From NCBI GenBank assembly GCA_047600785.1, contig JASGKH010000002.1, forward strand, positions 3,410,001-3,474,000: 64,000 nucleotides of DNA, read 5' to 3'. Source of the DNA: Breznakibacter sp047600785. Lineage in GTDB: Bacteria; Bacteroidota; Bacteroidia; Bacteroidales; Marinilabiliaceae. This document shows, piece by piece, positions 37,453 to 46,650 of this stretch (positions within the stretch are counted from its first letter, which is position 1; each line of letters opens with the position of its first letter). The position numbers and the translations under genes are program-made. The notes beneath the pieces are model-generated. The model was not told the origin of the DNA and searched no databases. It worked only from the letters and a program-made list of their open reading frames with translations.

Positions 37453-38116
37453 CTAATGTCTAATTTTCAACACTTCAATGTTCCTAAAATCAATCGGATA
37501 CCCTTCGTACTGAAATAAAATACGCCCGTTGTCGACCGACGCCTTTCCGCCCTTTGTTTACCAACACACCGTTAAGATACTGCTCAATCGCATCACCTTT
37601 GGCTATGATACGTATCTCGTTCCATTCGCCGGCAGCCTTCTCTGCATCGACCATGCGCTTTACCGATACGCTTGCCCCTGGCCCACAAACCAAATCGTTC
37701 ACTTCAACGGTGACTTGCTGCAACAGAACAAAATCGCCCGTTGCATTATCTTTTATCTGATACTGAAACCCTTTGGGCCACAACGTGTCGGATGCAGTTT
37801 CAGGCACACGGAACATAATGCCGCTATTTCGTTTGGAAGAAGTTCGGTCCTCCTGTTCATCGGCCCAGCGAAATTGCGCGGTAAGCTCAAAATCGCCGTA
37901 AGTGCGGCGGGTCATCAAATAACCTACTTGCTTGCCTTTTAAATGTATCTCCCCGTCTTTGATCAAAAAAAGTTGGCCTGGTTTTGTTTTTCCGGTGGCT
38001 GTCGAATATCCATAACCATCAAATTTATCTGACTTGCATGGTTTGCTTTTTTGGGCATAACCGCTTGCGGCCACAGTTAACAGGCCACCCATTAAAATTA
38101 TTTCTATCGCTTTCAC
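37453..38116 (-). pseudogene. Secreted DUF1080 (3-keto-disaccharide hydrolase-like) protein, frameshifted near C-terminus
   Basis: The ATG at 38114-38116 gives a signal peptide (EIILMGGLLTVAASGYAQK). The rest is one DUF1080 jelly-roll: YLMTRRTYGDFELTAQFRW, RNSGIMFRVPETASD, GFQYQIKDNATGDF, GEWNEIRIIAKGDAIEQYLN. After NGVLVNKGRK the frame goes wrong and stops at 37490. Removing one base in the stretch RC of 37535-37546 restores SVDNGRILFQYEGYPIDFRN and runs to a TAG at 37453-37455, giving about 220 residues. The family binds or cleaves modified disaccharides in the periplasm or at the surface. It is divergent from the phoB-like gene, and no partner is evident. Confidence 0.8.
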
Positions 38117-38316
38117 TGTTCAATATTGTTTATGGCAAAGGTATAACTAGTCAACAACAAAATTAGGAGCTGCAATTTGCAATACCTGTACAAAATCTCT
38201 CAATTAAAAATTAAATGCCGGCGATGGTTCTTAATATTTACTTAACAATAGCTTAATGGCCACAAAACCATTAAATTTACATTCACTTTAACTTTACCAC
38301 CCATTAAAGGACTAAT

Positions 38317-39022
38317 ATGAGCACAGAAGAATACAAAATATTGTTGGTGGACGACGAGCCCGACATTATTGAGTTTATCAGCTATAACCTACGTAAGGAA
38401 GGGTTTACGGTTTCAACCGCGTCGAACGGCATCGACGCCGTAAAGATGGCTACCGAAATAAAGCCCCACCTAATTATTTTGGACGTAATGATGCCCGGCA
38501 TGGATGGCATTCGAAACCTGTGAGGAAATAAAATCAAAACCCGAACTAAAAGATTCGTTGGTGGCTTTCTTAACGGCCCGAGGTGAAGATTACAGCCAAA
38601 TAGCAGGGTTCGACGCAGGTGCCGATGACTATATTACCAAACCCGTAAAACCCAAAGTGTTGGTAAGTCGCATCAGGGCATTGCTTAAACGCTATAATTC
38701 TTCAGAAAACGGCTATGCCGTACCGCACGACAATGCCACCAGCATCACTTTGGGTGACTTGACCATCGACCGCGAACGTTATCTGGTCATCCATAAAGGC
38801 AAAGAGTTGGAATTGCCCAAAAAAGAATTCGAACTGTTGCTTTTACTTGCATCCAAACCTGACCGCGTATTTACACGCGACGAAATTTACACCGCCGTAT
38901 GGGGCGACAACATCATTGTGGGCGACCGGACCATTGATGTCCATATCCGCAAACTGAGGGAAAAAATTGGTCAGGATTATATCAAAACCATTAAAGGAGT
39001 GGGTTACAAATTTGTTGATTAA
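38317..39022 (+). pseudogene. phoB: PhoB-like OmpR-family response regulator, frameshifted
   Basis: The ATG at 38317 opens a receiver domain with VDDEPDIIEFIS (acidic pair) and the phospho-acceptor in LIILDVMMPGMDG. The frame then breaks. One T too many at 38510-38511 turns GIETCEEIKS into GIRNL and a stop. The other frame continues with the switch Thr (VAFLTARGEDYSQ), the conserved Lys (DDYITKPVKPKVL) and a winged-helix DNA-binding domain (LPKKEFELLLLLASKPDRVF, RTIDVHIRKLREKIG, IKTIKGVGYKF). The repaired length, about 234 aa, is normal. It likely regulates phosphate genes with the PhoR-like kinase at 32951, from which it is separated by hmuY/hmuR. The break may be a consensus error. Confidence 0.82.
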
Positions 39023-39195
39023 ATAATCAATATCGGACAGGACTAAAAGATTCCAAAATTTAATAATAAGAAACGGAACCATAAAACAAGGCCGCACCTG
39101 CCTGTTTCGATACGAAAACGATGACTATGCCGAGGCCAATACCAGATAGATAAAGCCCAATTTCCGCAAACCCGTTTTTCGCAATACCGCATTTA

Positions 39196-39801
39196 TCATA
39201 CCCACTGCATCCATTGGTTAGGGTGTTCTACCAAACGTGCTTTTAATCCCACCGTCAGCGCAGCCTCCACATTTTCGGGCAAGTCGTCGAAAAATATCGT
39301 TTCTCCGGCGTTGATGTTGGCCAGTTCCATCACCTGCTTATAAGCTTTTGGTTCTGGTTTGGCCAATCCGATCTCGTGCGAGTAGAACGTTTTCTCAAAT
39401 AGGTTGGACATATGGCCCACCAAAGGGACCCTATCGGCAAAGTTATGGAAATGGGTCACATTGGTGTTGCTGAATAAAAAAATTCGGTAGCTTAACTTTA
39501 GTTCCATTAATTTTTTAACCCTTGCCACATCGTAATCCAGCAACATGGCATTCCACGCATCTTTTATTAAATCGTCCGAAATACTTAGTTCCGCACAACG
39601 ACGGACTTCATCAAAAAAATTGCGTTCGGTCATCCGCCCCACTTGAAAATCGGCCATAAATCCCATTGAACGCGAATGCCCGAGAAACGCCTCCACGTTT
39701 TGAAACCCTATTTCATTAAACCGGTCAATGGTCCTTTGGGGATCAATATCAATGACCACGTTCCCTAAGTCGAAAATAATATTGCGGATGCCGTCCTCCA
39801 T
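39196..39801 (-). CDS. HAD family hydrolase (YihX-like sugar phosphatase type)
   Basis: The 201-aa protein has all HAD motifs: motif I NIIFDLGNVVIDID with the nucleophile Asp, a helical cap, motif II FLFSNTNVTH, motif III Lys in GLAKPEPKAY and motif IV ETIFFDDLPENVEA. The DLGN form of motif I matches the YihX/glucose-1-phosphatase-like branch rather than classic DxDx phosphatases, so a small phosphorylated sugar is the likely substrate. It is convergent with the phoB-like gene and divergent from the tRNA gene. No operon partner is present. Confidence 0.88.
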   Translation of the reverse strand: MEDGIRNIIFDLGNVVIDIDPQRTIDRFNEIGFQNVEAFLGHSRSMGFMADFQVGRMTERNFFDEVRRCAELSISDDLIKDAWNAMLLDYDVARVKKLMELKLSYRIFLFSNTNVTHFHNFADRVPLVGHMSNLFEKTFYSHEIGLAKPEPKAYKQVMELANINAGETIFFDDLPENVEAALTVGLKARLVEHPNQWMQWV

Positions 39802-39821
39802 GAGAAATTCTTATTACAAGG

Positions 39822-39852
39822 TTTGTAAAATCGGATTGGATTGCTATTTTTG
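39822..39852 (+). promoter_or_regulatory. tRNA promoter, Bacteroidetes consensus
   Basis: TTTG at 39822-39825, 19 bp, TATTTTTG at 39845-39852, both exact. The start point would be about 39859, some 20 nt before the tRNA. Confidence 0.75.
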
Positions 39853-39880
39853 CAGTCCAAAATGTAAAGATAACATTTTT

Positions 39881-39954
39881 GGGCCTATAGCTCAGTTGGT
39901 CAGAGCACCTGACTCATAATCAGGGAGTCCCAGGTTCAAGCCCTGGTGGGCCCA
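39881..39954 (+). tRNA. tRNA with CAU anticodon (Met elongator or Ile2)
   Basis: A full cloverleaf: acceptor gggccta/tgggccc (one G-U pair), D arm gctc...gagc, anticodon stem cctga/tcagg around loop CTCATAA, T arm ccagg ttcaagc cctgg, and discriminator A at 39954. The anticodon CAT is at 39915-39917 and CCA is not encoded. The sequence alone does not let me separate elongator Met from the lysidine-modified Ile2 isoacceptor; the D loop (agttggtca) makes an initiator unlikely. Confidence 0.93.
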
Positions 39955-39964
39955 CTAAAAAATC

Positions 39965-39996
39965 AAGCGGTTACAGTATTTTCCTGTAGCCGCTTT
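39965..39996 (+). terminator. Possible terminator after tRNA
   Basis: The stem aagcggttacag/ctgtagccgctt with a 7-nt loop and one G-T pair starts 11 nt after the tRNA. It is followed only by tgcttt, so the U tract is weak. Confidence 0.5.
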
Positions 39997-40056
39997 GCTT
40001 TATGTAATTCCCCCGATAGGTCTCTTCGAAAAAATAGTTGAAAACACACGTCACTA

Positions 40057-42495
40057 CTACCTGACAATCATGATTTTGGCCACTACCGATGACTGCCCCT
40101 GTTCACTGGCCGCAAAAACCAAATAAACCCCCGAACTAACCTCCTTACCCCAAAGATTACGACCATTCCACACGGCCTGACCTCCTAACGATTTGGTTTC
40201 GTACACCAAATTACCGCTTACATCGGTAATTTTCACATTCGAATCTGCCATTAATCCTTTAACCGTAATCATCCCTTTGTACTCCGGACGAACCGGATTG
40301 GGAAACGCATAAACATTGCTGTACGTCGATAAGCCTTCGGTGGCGTTGCCTCTATATGACACAATACCCTTATCGGTAGCGAAAAAAACATCCCCATTTT
40401 TAGGGTTGATGGCAATGGAATTGATTGTGTTGGAGACAAGTGGACTATTACTTGTGTTGAAAGAGAGTATTGTTTCCGTGCCATCTTCCGATACTAAAAA
40501 CGCACCCGAATTCCGGGTCCCGAACCATTTTCTGTTTGCCCCGTCAACTGTGATGCTTGTGATTGTTTCTGACTCCAATAGATAATCTGCTAAATTATCT
40601 CCATCATTCCTGGGAATCTTTATCCTGTTAAAAATGGGGACATCTTCACTGAATACGGCCCAAGGACGGTAATTTACAAATGGCCCCTGGTCACTTCCAG
40701 CCCACACATAACCGTTATTATCTATGGCTATACTGTAAAATTCGGCAGACACTTTATTCCCGTCCTGATCGATCAACTCCATTTGTCCATAATTTTTTGA
40801 GTCACTGTCAGCCGTTAGACTTTGCGGCCCGCGGTAACGATCGTCGGAACCATCCTTGGGGGTTCCGTTGGTATCAAGAACCAATAGCCCGTTGCCATTA
40901 TCGGAACGTTGCACATACGTCCACAGATAGCCGTTCCCATCCATAACCAAATCCCCAAACCATCCTTCAGTGAAGGACTTGTGGTTCAATATGTAAAACT
41001 CATCCTGCCATTTGACTAAAATACCTTGGGCCGTATTGGCTATGTAGGTATAACCATCGTTGGAAATAAATGTTCCCCCGCAATATGTATAGTTATAATC
41101 ACTTCTTGACGCACTTACAATAGGGGAGTTGGTAGGATTATAAGTCCTGACGATACTATCTTTCAATATTTCAAACACCCCATTGCCCCACGATGAAAAC
41201 ATGGCATGTTCGGTATTTGCCGGATCTAATGAAACATAGTAAATATCAGAATACGCCTTAAGCGAATCGTTTGTGCTGCCAGCAATGTTGGTCCATTGTC
41301 CATCGTACAGATAAATCTGCGCCGACAAATTTCCTTTGAACCACCTTTCCGTTTGTATTCCCGGAGCAACGTAAAGCTTGGTTCCTGAATGTGCAAGATC
41401 ATGGCAATAATTGGTTAACGGGCCGCTGGGCGTAAAGATCTCGTTCACCCCGGAAGGAAGTTCCTTCAATAGCCCGGCAGAAGTATCCGATATCCAAAAA
41501 TGGTCGCCATTGGCCGGTAATGCGGCAGAGCTGAAATACGCCACTTGCTTTTTTTCATTGATAAAATAGTCTTGTGACTTTGTTCGATAGGTGATCAAGC
41601 TATTGTTCAAAAATCTTATCGCCGTTCCTGAAATAATAAGCAAGACATTTTTGGACACAAAAAAATTTTTGAACGCCTCATTGTAAACAGTTATATCTTC
41701 CCAACCATCATCCCCTAACTTTTTTAGAACAAAAGAAGCATCCCCGGTTACATAAATTGCGATTAATTTGTTGTCGAAAATGTCAACACCGGCACATTTA
41801 TTATTACCGAAAACCAACGACCACGAAGCAAAATACGAGAGAACCGTGCTAAAAGCAGACGCTTTATACAAACCGCTTGCTGTTGCGACATAAAAAATAT
41901 CGTTGTGCAGCGCCACATCGTAACAACCCTTATTGCTGTTATCTTCTCCCAGTTTCCACGTATCTTTGATCTCTTTTTTTAAATAATCCAAAACCACGAC
42001 TCCAAAATCGGTCGCCACATATGCGTAATTGCCAATAAGCTTAAACCGATTGATTCTTTTACTCCCCGAAATGGTTTTCTCTTTGATATCGGGAATGTTG
42101 TACAACTTGCCGTTTTGGTAAATATCAATATTCCCATTGCCATACCCCACAAAAAAATCGTTATCGTCGCCAAAGGGTAAAAAAGCACTTAAATCAGTAT
42201 CACTTAAAAGATTAACTTTCGAAAATTTATTTATCTCGCCAGACTCTTCGTTCACCCTTATAATTCCCGATGAGGTTAAGCCATAAGCCCATTTTTTGTT
42301 GGTAAACATATTGGCACAATTGTGATACGACATATGGTCAGACCATGATCCCAACGCATTTTGTGCGAATGTTCCCCAAAACGGAATAAAGAATAAGAAA
42401 AAGACGGAGAATATAAACTTGAATCTCACAGGTAAAACGTTTAAATTAACACAATGACATTCCAATAGAGCTGTGGGAATTTTCAAAATATCCAT
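40057..42495 (-). CDS. porZ: PorZ-like type IX secretion protein, beta-propeller with sorting domain
   Basis: The 812-aa frame carries a signal peptide ending FIPFWGTFAQNALG, then GSWSDHMSYHNCANMF, the start typical of PorZ. Two seven-bladed-propeller halves (NNDIFYVATASGLYKASAF-type blades, VWAGSDQGPFVNYRPW, NPKNGDVFFATDKGIVSYRG) and a C-terminal sorting domain (VYAFPNPVRPEYKGMI, GKEVSSGVYLVFAAS) follow. PorZ is a surface part of the T9SS attachment complex and delivers A-LPS for anchoring cargo. The ATG at 42495 leaves 22 odd residues before the leader; a GTG at 42429 would give a cleaner signal peptide. The gene is 62 bp upstream of rdgB in the same direction. Confidence 0.88.
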   Translation of the reverse strand: MDILKIPTALLECHCVNLNVLPVRFKFIFSVFFLFFIPFWGTFAQNALGSWSDHMSYHNCANMFTNKKWAYGLTSSGIIRVNEESGEINKFSKVNLLSDTDLSAFLPFGDDNDFFVGYGNGNIDIYQNGKLYNIPDIKEKTISGSKRINRFKLIGNYAYVATDFGVVVLDYLKKEIKDTWKLGEDNSNKGCYDVALHNDIFYVATASGLYKASAFSTVLSYFASWSLVFGNNKCAGVDIFDNKLIAIYVTGDASFVLKKLGDDGWEDITVYNEAFKNFFVSKNVLLIISGTAIRFLNNSLITYRTKSQDYFINEKKQVAYFSSAALPANGDHFWISDTSAGLLKELPSGVNEIFTPSGPLTNYCHDLAHSGTKLYVAPGIQTERWFKGNLSAQIYLYDGQWTNIAGSTNDSLKAYSDIYYVSLDPANTEHAMFSSWGNGVFEILKDSIVRTYNPTNSPIVSASRSDYNYTYCGGTFISNDGYTYIANTAQGILVKWQDEFYILNHKSFTEGWFGDLVMDGNGYLWTYVQRSDNGNGLLVLDTNGTPKDGSDDRYRGPQSLTADSDSKNYGQMELIDQDGNKVSAEFYSIAIDNNGYVWAGSDQGPFVNYRPWAVFSEDVPIFNRIKIPRNDGDNLADYLLESETITSITVDGANRKWFGTRNSGAFLVSEDGTETILSFNTSNSPLVSNTINSIAINPKNGDVFFATDKGIVSYRGNATEGLSTYSNVYAFPNPVRPEYKGMITVKGLMADSNVKITDVSGNLVYETKSLGGQAVWNGRNLWGKEVSSGVYLVFAASEQGQSSVVAKIMIVR

Positions 42496-42557
42496 ATTTA
42501 ATAATTACCCACCTTACAACACATAAACAACTTACAGCTATATTTATTGGCTTACAG

Positions 42558-43139
42558 CTATTTAAAATCTTGGGCAAGAAACGACATGAGCTTTTCAACA
42601 GCTCTCCCTCTATGGCTGATTTTGTTTTTCAAAGTTATGTCAATCTGGGCAAAAGTTTGTCCAAACCCCAAAGGCCTAAAAACAGGATCGTACCCAAATC
42701 CTTTTCCGCCTTTAGGCTCCGTCTCTATTTCTCCTTCCACCGAACCTTCGAACAAATATTCACGCCCATCAATAATCAATGAAATGACAGTCCTGAAACA
42801 AGCTTTTCTACTTATCTTACCTTCTAGTTTTGAAAGCAATTTGGCCACGTTCTTTTCCGGATTCTTCTCTTCTCCTGCATAACGGGCAGAATAAACACCC
42901 GGTTCGTTGTTCAGTGCCTCCACTTCAAGCCCTGTATCATCGGCAAAGCAGTTCTTCCCAAATTTGTTGAACACATGCCATGCTTTTAGCGATGCATTGT
43001 GCGTAAGCGTATTCCCGGTTTCGGGTATTTCTTCATATTCTCCGATATCGTTAAGAGACAACAGCTTAATGGTTGAAGGCATGAGCTTTTTCAATTCTTC
43101 AAGTTTATGTTGGTTGTGAGTGGCAAAAACAAGTTCCAT
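42558..43139 (-). CDS. rdgB: RdgB/HAM1 family XTP/dITP pyrophosphatase
   Basis: The start is the ATG at 43137-43139, giving MELVFATHNQHKLEELKKL; upstream codons in frame are not conserved in character. The 193-aa protein carries the family motifs: ATHNQHK substrate loop, ETGNTLTHNASLKA, ADDTGLEVEALNNEPGVYSA, GKGFGYDPVFRPLG and KNKISHRGRA. It hydrolyses ITP, XTP and dITP to the monophosphates, clearing damaged purine nucleotides. The gene lies between the universal stress protein and porZ, all on the minus strand; the terminator at 43191-43216 separates it from the former. Confidence 0.95.
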   Translation of the reverse strand: MELVFATHNQHKLEELKKLMPSTIKLLSLNDIGEYEEIPETGNTLTHNASLKAWHVFNKFGKNCFADDTGLEVEALNNEPGVYSARYAGEEKNPEKNVAKLLSKLEGKISRKACFRTVISLIIDGREYLFEGSVEGEIETEPKGGKGFGYDPVFRPLGFGQTFAQIDITLKNKISHRGRAVEKLMSFLAQDFK

Positions 43140-43190
43140 ACAATATAATAACGTAATGATAGCTGTAAAAGTATTAAAAGATTCCAACAA

Positions 43191-43216
43191 AAAAGCCGCC
43201 CAATTTTGGCGGCTTT
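43191..43216 (-). terminator. Rho-independent terminator
   Basis: The stem aaagccgcc/ggcggcttt has a short AT loop, with a TTTTTT tract on the minus strand (aaaaaa on plus). It ends the universal stress protein transcript 39 bp after its stop codon. Confidence 0.8.
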
Positions 43217-43254
43217 CAAACATGTTTAAATATAATGCCTGTTGTAGTTCCGTT

Positions 43255-44082
43255 TTAATTGAACCCACCGTAACCATACTTCATCAAATCAGTGCGGGGA
43301 TTGATCACTAGTACCGGAATTTTGGCCTCGTTCGCAATAATGTATTGCTCCTGTGCACCCAGCACATAATCATGAAATGCGATATCCCTCGTCGTCATTG
43401 CGATTATAAGGTCGGCATCAATTTTTTGGGCAAAGCTGATGGTCTCCTGGGCAAATGACCCGGATCCTTCCGAAATGGCCAATTCGTAATTGATTCGTTT
43501 TTCGTCAAGAAATTTTTTGGAAAAAACGACGTTGGCTTTAGTACGCCCATCTACGGCACCATCTTTGCCGGCATTTGAAAACAAATATATTTTTGTTTTC
43601 AGAAACGATGCAACAAACTCCAGCCATTTCAGTTTTTCCTTGTTCTCCGTTTTAAAATCAACAGGAAACACGACGTTGGCAAATTCTTTGTTTTTTGGAG
43701 GTTCTTGGACCACAATATAAGGAATCCGTGACCCCACAATCACTTTTAAGGCCCAACTCCCGGTTAATTTTTGTAATCCTTTAATCCCATGCGTACCCAT
43801 AACGATAAGTACTGCATTTAACTCTTCGGCGACCTGGGTGATTGTTTTAAAAATTGTCCCCTCTTTAACCGAAATCTCTGGCCTGACACCCAAATGGTTC
43901 TGTGTTTTCTGAGCCACTTCCTCAAGCTTGGAAATAATCTCGGGAGTCTGCTTTTTTACGATGTGCAACAAAACAATGCCAGCATTTATTTGCGTTGAAT
44001 ATTTCGCGGCATGGGCGACGGCATAATCAGCAATGTCGGTGAAATCGTAAGGCACAACAATTTTGTTACCGGAAGTTTTCAT
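43255..44082 (-). CDS. Universal stress protein, two UspA domains
   Basis: The start is the ATG at 44080-44082 (MKTSGNKIVVPYDFTD). The 275-aa protein contains two tandem Usp domains of about 140 residues. The first has VVPYDFTDIADYAVAHAA and the nucleotide-binding GTHGIKGLQKLTGSWALKV-type loop. The second (FANVVFPVDFKTENKEKL, IAMTTRDIAFHDYVLGAQEQ) is more degenerate. Such proteins bind ATP or remain as stress-induced regulators; the substrate and partner are unknown. It is divergent from the cyclase-HD gene over a 157-bp region that holds the latter's promoter. Confidence 0.92.
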   Translation of the reverse strand: MKTSGNKIVVPYDFTDIADYAVAHAAKYSTQINAGIVLLHIVKKQTPEIISKLEEVAQKTQNHLGVRPEISVKEGTIFKTITQVAEELNAVLIVMGTHGIKGLQKLTGSWALKVIVGSRIPYIVVQEPPKNKEFANVVFPVDFKTENKEKLKWLEFVASFLKTKIYLFSNAGKDGAVDGRTKANVVFSKKFLDEKRINYELAISEGSGSFAQETISFAQKIDADLIIAMTTRDIAFHDYVLGAQEQYIIANEAKIPVLVINPRTDLMKYGYGGFN

Positions 44083-44158
44083 AAATACATAAATGAATGT
44101 TCTATATTTAACGACTAATATACTACTTTTGAAATTATTACCAAGCAAATGGAAAGTC

Positions 44159-44188
44159 TTTGTTGAGATAAGTTTTCCGATATATTTG
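44159..44188 (+). promoter_or_regulatory. Promoter for the cyclase-HD gene
   Basis: TTTG at 44159-44162, 18 bp, TATATTTG at 44181-44188. Both elements are exact, with spacing one short of the usual 19-21. The start point would be near 44195. Confidence 0.6.
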
Positions 44189-44239
44189 CCTTAGTAACAA
44201 GGAACATGTTTACGTGGTAAAAAATAACTGTCACATACA

Positions 44240-45694
44240 ATGACCAAGGGTGTGTTTTTTCTTGCAATTGGTACATGGTGGCCATTTGTAGTTGCGGTTG
44301 CTTTACTGATTATCTCCTTTTTTGTTTATAGCTATTTTTGGCGATTATTTAAATCCAGACTGTTAGGCAGAATAAGGAAAGAGGTTCGACAGGAAGTCGA
44401 ACGGGAATATCGAATGAAGCAAATCAAAGACGCCGTTCCTTCAAAACATGAAATTCCAAAACAAGTTGCCGAATCCCACAAAACTTACAGCCGCAAATAC
44501 GAACAGGTAACGGTTTTATTTGCCGATATACAAGGTTTTACAAAGATAGTGGAGCACATAAATCCCGAATTTTTAGTCGACCAGTTAGACAAGTATTTCT
44601 TTAAATTCGACGAGATTGTAGAAAAGTACGGAATCGAGAAAATCAAAACTATCGGCGATGCCTACATGTGTGCCGGGGGGATACCTGACCACAACCGGAC
44701 CAATCCAATAGAAGTAATACTTGCAGCCGTAGAAATGCAACAATTTATGAAGGAAGAAAACCAGGGCAACGATACGACCAGCAACGTATGGGAGTTACGC
44801 ATTGGGATCCACACAGGACCTGTGGTCTCCGGCCTGGTAGGCCGGGTCAAGATTTCTTTTGACATTTGGGGCGATACCGTCAACATTGCATCACGGATGG
44901 AATCTTCAGGCGTAGCGGGGGAAATAAATATCACTGGGGTCACATACCAGTATATACGTGATTTTTTTATTTGCCAATATAGAGGAAAAATGCCCATAAA
45001 ATATAAAGGCGAAACCGACATGTATTTTGTGAAAGGAATCATCCCTGAATTGTCAAGAGATAACCTAGGGCTTGAACCTAACGAAGATTTCATGATCCGG
45101 CTCCAACATATGCGGTTTGGCGATCTTGAGGAATTTGTATTGGGGCGATTAAGAACGGAACTCGGAGAATCGCTCGTATACCATAACTTAGAACATACCG
45201 TGAATGTTTTGACCCGTGCCGAAGTCTTGGCCCGGGGCGAGGGAGTAAGCGAAGGTGATCTGCTGATTGTGAAAACCGCGGCATTGCTCCATGACATCGG
45301 GTTTCTGATTGCTTATCCCAACCATGAGGCAAACAGCACGGCCCTTGCCAAAGAGATCTTGCCAAAATTCAAATATTCTCCCCACCAGATCGATCGTGTC
45401 ATCGAATTGGTCATGGCAACACGTACCGATCAAATCCCCAATAATATTCTCGAAGAGATTATTAAAGATGCCGATCTGGATTATCTGGGACGTTCCGACT
45501 ATGTACATTTGTCCCGCCAATTATATCTCGAAATGACCGCCAATGGAATAAGTATAGAGGAAGGACAGTGGATACAAACACAATATGAGTTTATCAAAAA
45601 CCACAAATATTACACATCTACCGCCAAGCGGTTAAGGCAGGTGAATAAGGTTCGGCAACTGGAAAAATTAAAAATGCTTTTGGAAGTAGCCTAA
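44240..45694 (+). CDS. Membrane-anchored class III adenylyl cyclase fused to an HD domain
   Basis: The 484-aa protein has one N-terminal membrane helix (about 14-34), a basic and helical linker (40-85), a class III cyclase domain (about 88-270) and an HD domain (about 300-430). Cyclase residues are present: metal Asp96 (LFADIQGFT) and Asp140 (KTIGDAYM), purine-specifying Lys (EKIKTIGD) and Asp208 (FDIWGDTVN), and transition-state Asn215 and Arg219 (NIASRM). This is the adenylyl rather than guanylyl pattern. The HD motif residues are H315/H319 (YHNLEHTVNV), H351-D352 (ALLHDIGFL) and Asp in KDADLDYLG, compatible with a metal phosphohydrolase. Synthesis and breakdown of a cyclic nucleotide could be joined in one protein; this is untested. 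Confidence 0.88.
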   Translation: MTKGVFFLAIGTWWPFVVAVALLIISFFVYSYFWRLFKSRLLGRIRKEVRQEVEREYRMKQIKDAVPSKHEIPKQVAESHKTYSRKYEQVTVLFADIQGFTKIVEHINPEFLVDQLDKYFFKFDEIVEKYGIEKIKTIGDAYMCAGGIPDHNRTNPIEVILAAVEMQQFMKEENQGNDTTSNVWELRIGIHTGPVVSGLVGRVKISFDIWGDTVNIASRMESSGVAGEINITGVTYQYIRDFFICQYRGKMPIKYKGETDMYFVKGIIPELSRDNLGLEPNEDFMIRLQHMRFGDLEEFVLGRLRTELGESLVYHNLEHTVNVLTRAEVLARGEGVSEGDLLIVKTAALLHDIGFLIAYPNHEANSTALAKEILPKFKYSPHQIDRVIELVMATRTDQIPNNILEEIIKDADLDYLGRSDYVHLSRQLYLEMTANGISIEEGQWIQTQYEFIKNHKYYTSTAKRLRQVNKVRQLEKLKMLLEVA

Positions 45695-45841
45695 AAAACA
45701 ACGTCTGAACTACCTTTATTTCAACGCATTTAGGGATATATCCGGACTTTGGCCAAAATTCACACCAAACGATTTTTCGGATTTTTCATTTTCATTAATC
45801 AATAAAAATGGTAATTTCGTAAGCTTTCTAAAAATATCAAC

Positions 45842-46228
45842 ATGGGAAAAACGTTTGAAGTTGAAAGTAAATTACCCAACATGATAGGGCCTGGAACCAA
45901 AATAGTTGGGAATATCGAGACTAACGGCGATATCCGTATCGACGGGAATATCGAAGGCAATATCGTATCAAAAGGGAAAGTCGTTGTCGGCAGTAACGGC
46001 TTTGTAAAGGGTGAAATCCACTGTGTTAACGCCGAAATTTCCGGTGTCTTATCGGGAAAGCTGAACGTCACAGAGTTACTTTCGCTAAAAGCCAGTTCAA
46101 AGGTCAATGGCGAAATTAATATCGGTAAATTATCCATTGAACCGGGTGCCATATTTGCAGGTACATGTAACATGAACAGCCAATCAGCCCAACCGAATGC
46201 TGTTAAATCGCAAGAAAAAATTCTTTGA
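45842..46228 (+). CDS. Bactofilin family cytoskeletal protein
   Basis: The 128-aa protein has the bactofilin beta-helix: repeated short strands GTKIVGNIETNGDIRIDG, EGNIVSKGKVVVGSNGFV, KGEIHCVNAEISGVLSGK, NVTELLSLKASSKVNGEI. Short hydrophilic tails flank it. Bactofilins polymerise without nucleotide on the inner membrane and scaffold cell-envelope or chromosome-positioning proteins. The gene overlaps the following AtpI-like gene by 32 bp and opens the ATP synthase operon. Confidence 0.92.
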   Translation: MGKTFEVESKLPNMIGPGTKIVGNIETNGDIRIDGNIEGNIVSKGKVVVGSNGFVKGEIHCVNAEISGVLSGKLNVTELLSLKASSKVNGEINIGKLSIEPGAIFAGTCNMNSQSAQPNAVKSQEKIL

Positions 46229-46613
46229 CAGAACTTTCGATTGTTTTCGTTTTCTATCGGTTCTTATTACAACGGCGTTGGCCATTACTTTTGGAACCTA
46301 TTTGTTTTTCCCGGAAGAACTGTCAGTGTCAATAACTGGTCAAGTAATTTTTGTAATTATTTATACTTTTATTGATGCGGTATTTTTTTTATTCAGAAGG
46401 AGACTGTCGGGCAATGAAGGCTTTTTTTACATAGGCGTTTTGACCACCAAACTGTTACTCGTCTTTTTAACAGTTGCATACATTAATCGCCATGAAGTTT
46501 TATTAACCAATTCGCAAATTTTGCTGTTTGTCGTTAGTTATTTTATCTATTTAGGGCTTTATTCTTTTCGTATTGTCAAAATTACATACAAAGAAAAAAG
46601 TTCTATCCGGTAG
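46197..46613 (+). CDS. Four-helix membrane protein in the AtpI position
   Basis: The 138-aa protein starts at the ATG at 46197, inside the end of the bactofilin gene. It has four hydrophobic helices (SVLITTALAITFGTYLFF, ITGQVIFVIIYTFIDAVFF, IGVLTTKLLLVFLTVAYI, ILLFVVSYFIYLGLYSFR) and a basic N-terminus. It lies 37 bp before atpB, where AtpI/subunit I is usual; AtpI helps assemble the c-ring. The sequence does not show a clear AtpI signature, so the assignment rests on position and topology. Confidence 0.65.
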   Translation: MLLNRKKKFFDRTFDCFRFLSVLITTALAITFGTYLFFPEELSVSITGQVIFVIIYTFIDAVFFLFRRRLSGNEGFFYIGVLTTKLLLVFLTVAYINRHEVLLTNSQILLFVVSYFIYLGLYSFRIVKITYKEKSSIR

Positions 46614-46650
46614 CAATAATTGAATATTAATACAGAAAATACCCGCCATT

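Noticed and set aside
33549..38523. Programmed frameshifting in the PhoR-like and PhoB-like genes
   Set aside because: There is no classical slippery heptamer or conserved hairpin that I can see, the same type of break occurs in unrelated genes, and both proteins are normally made from one frame. Error or mutation is simpler.
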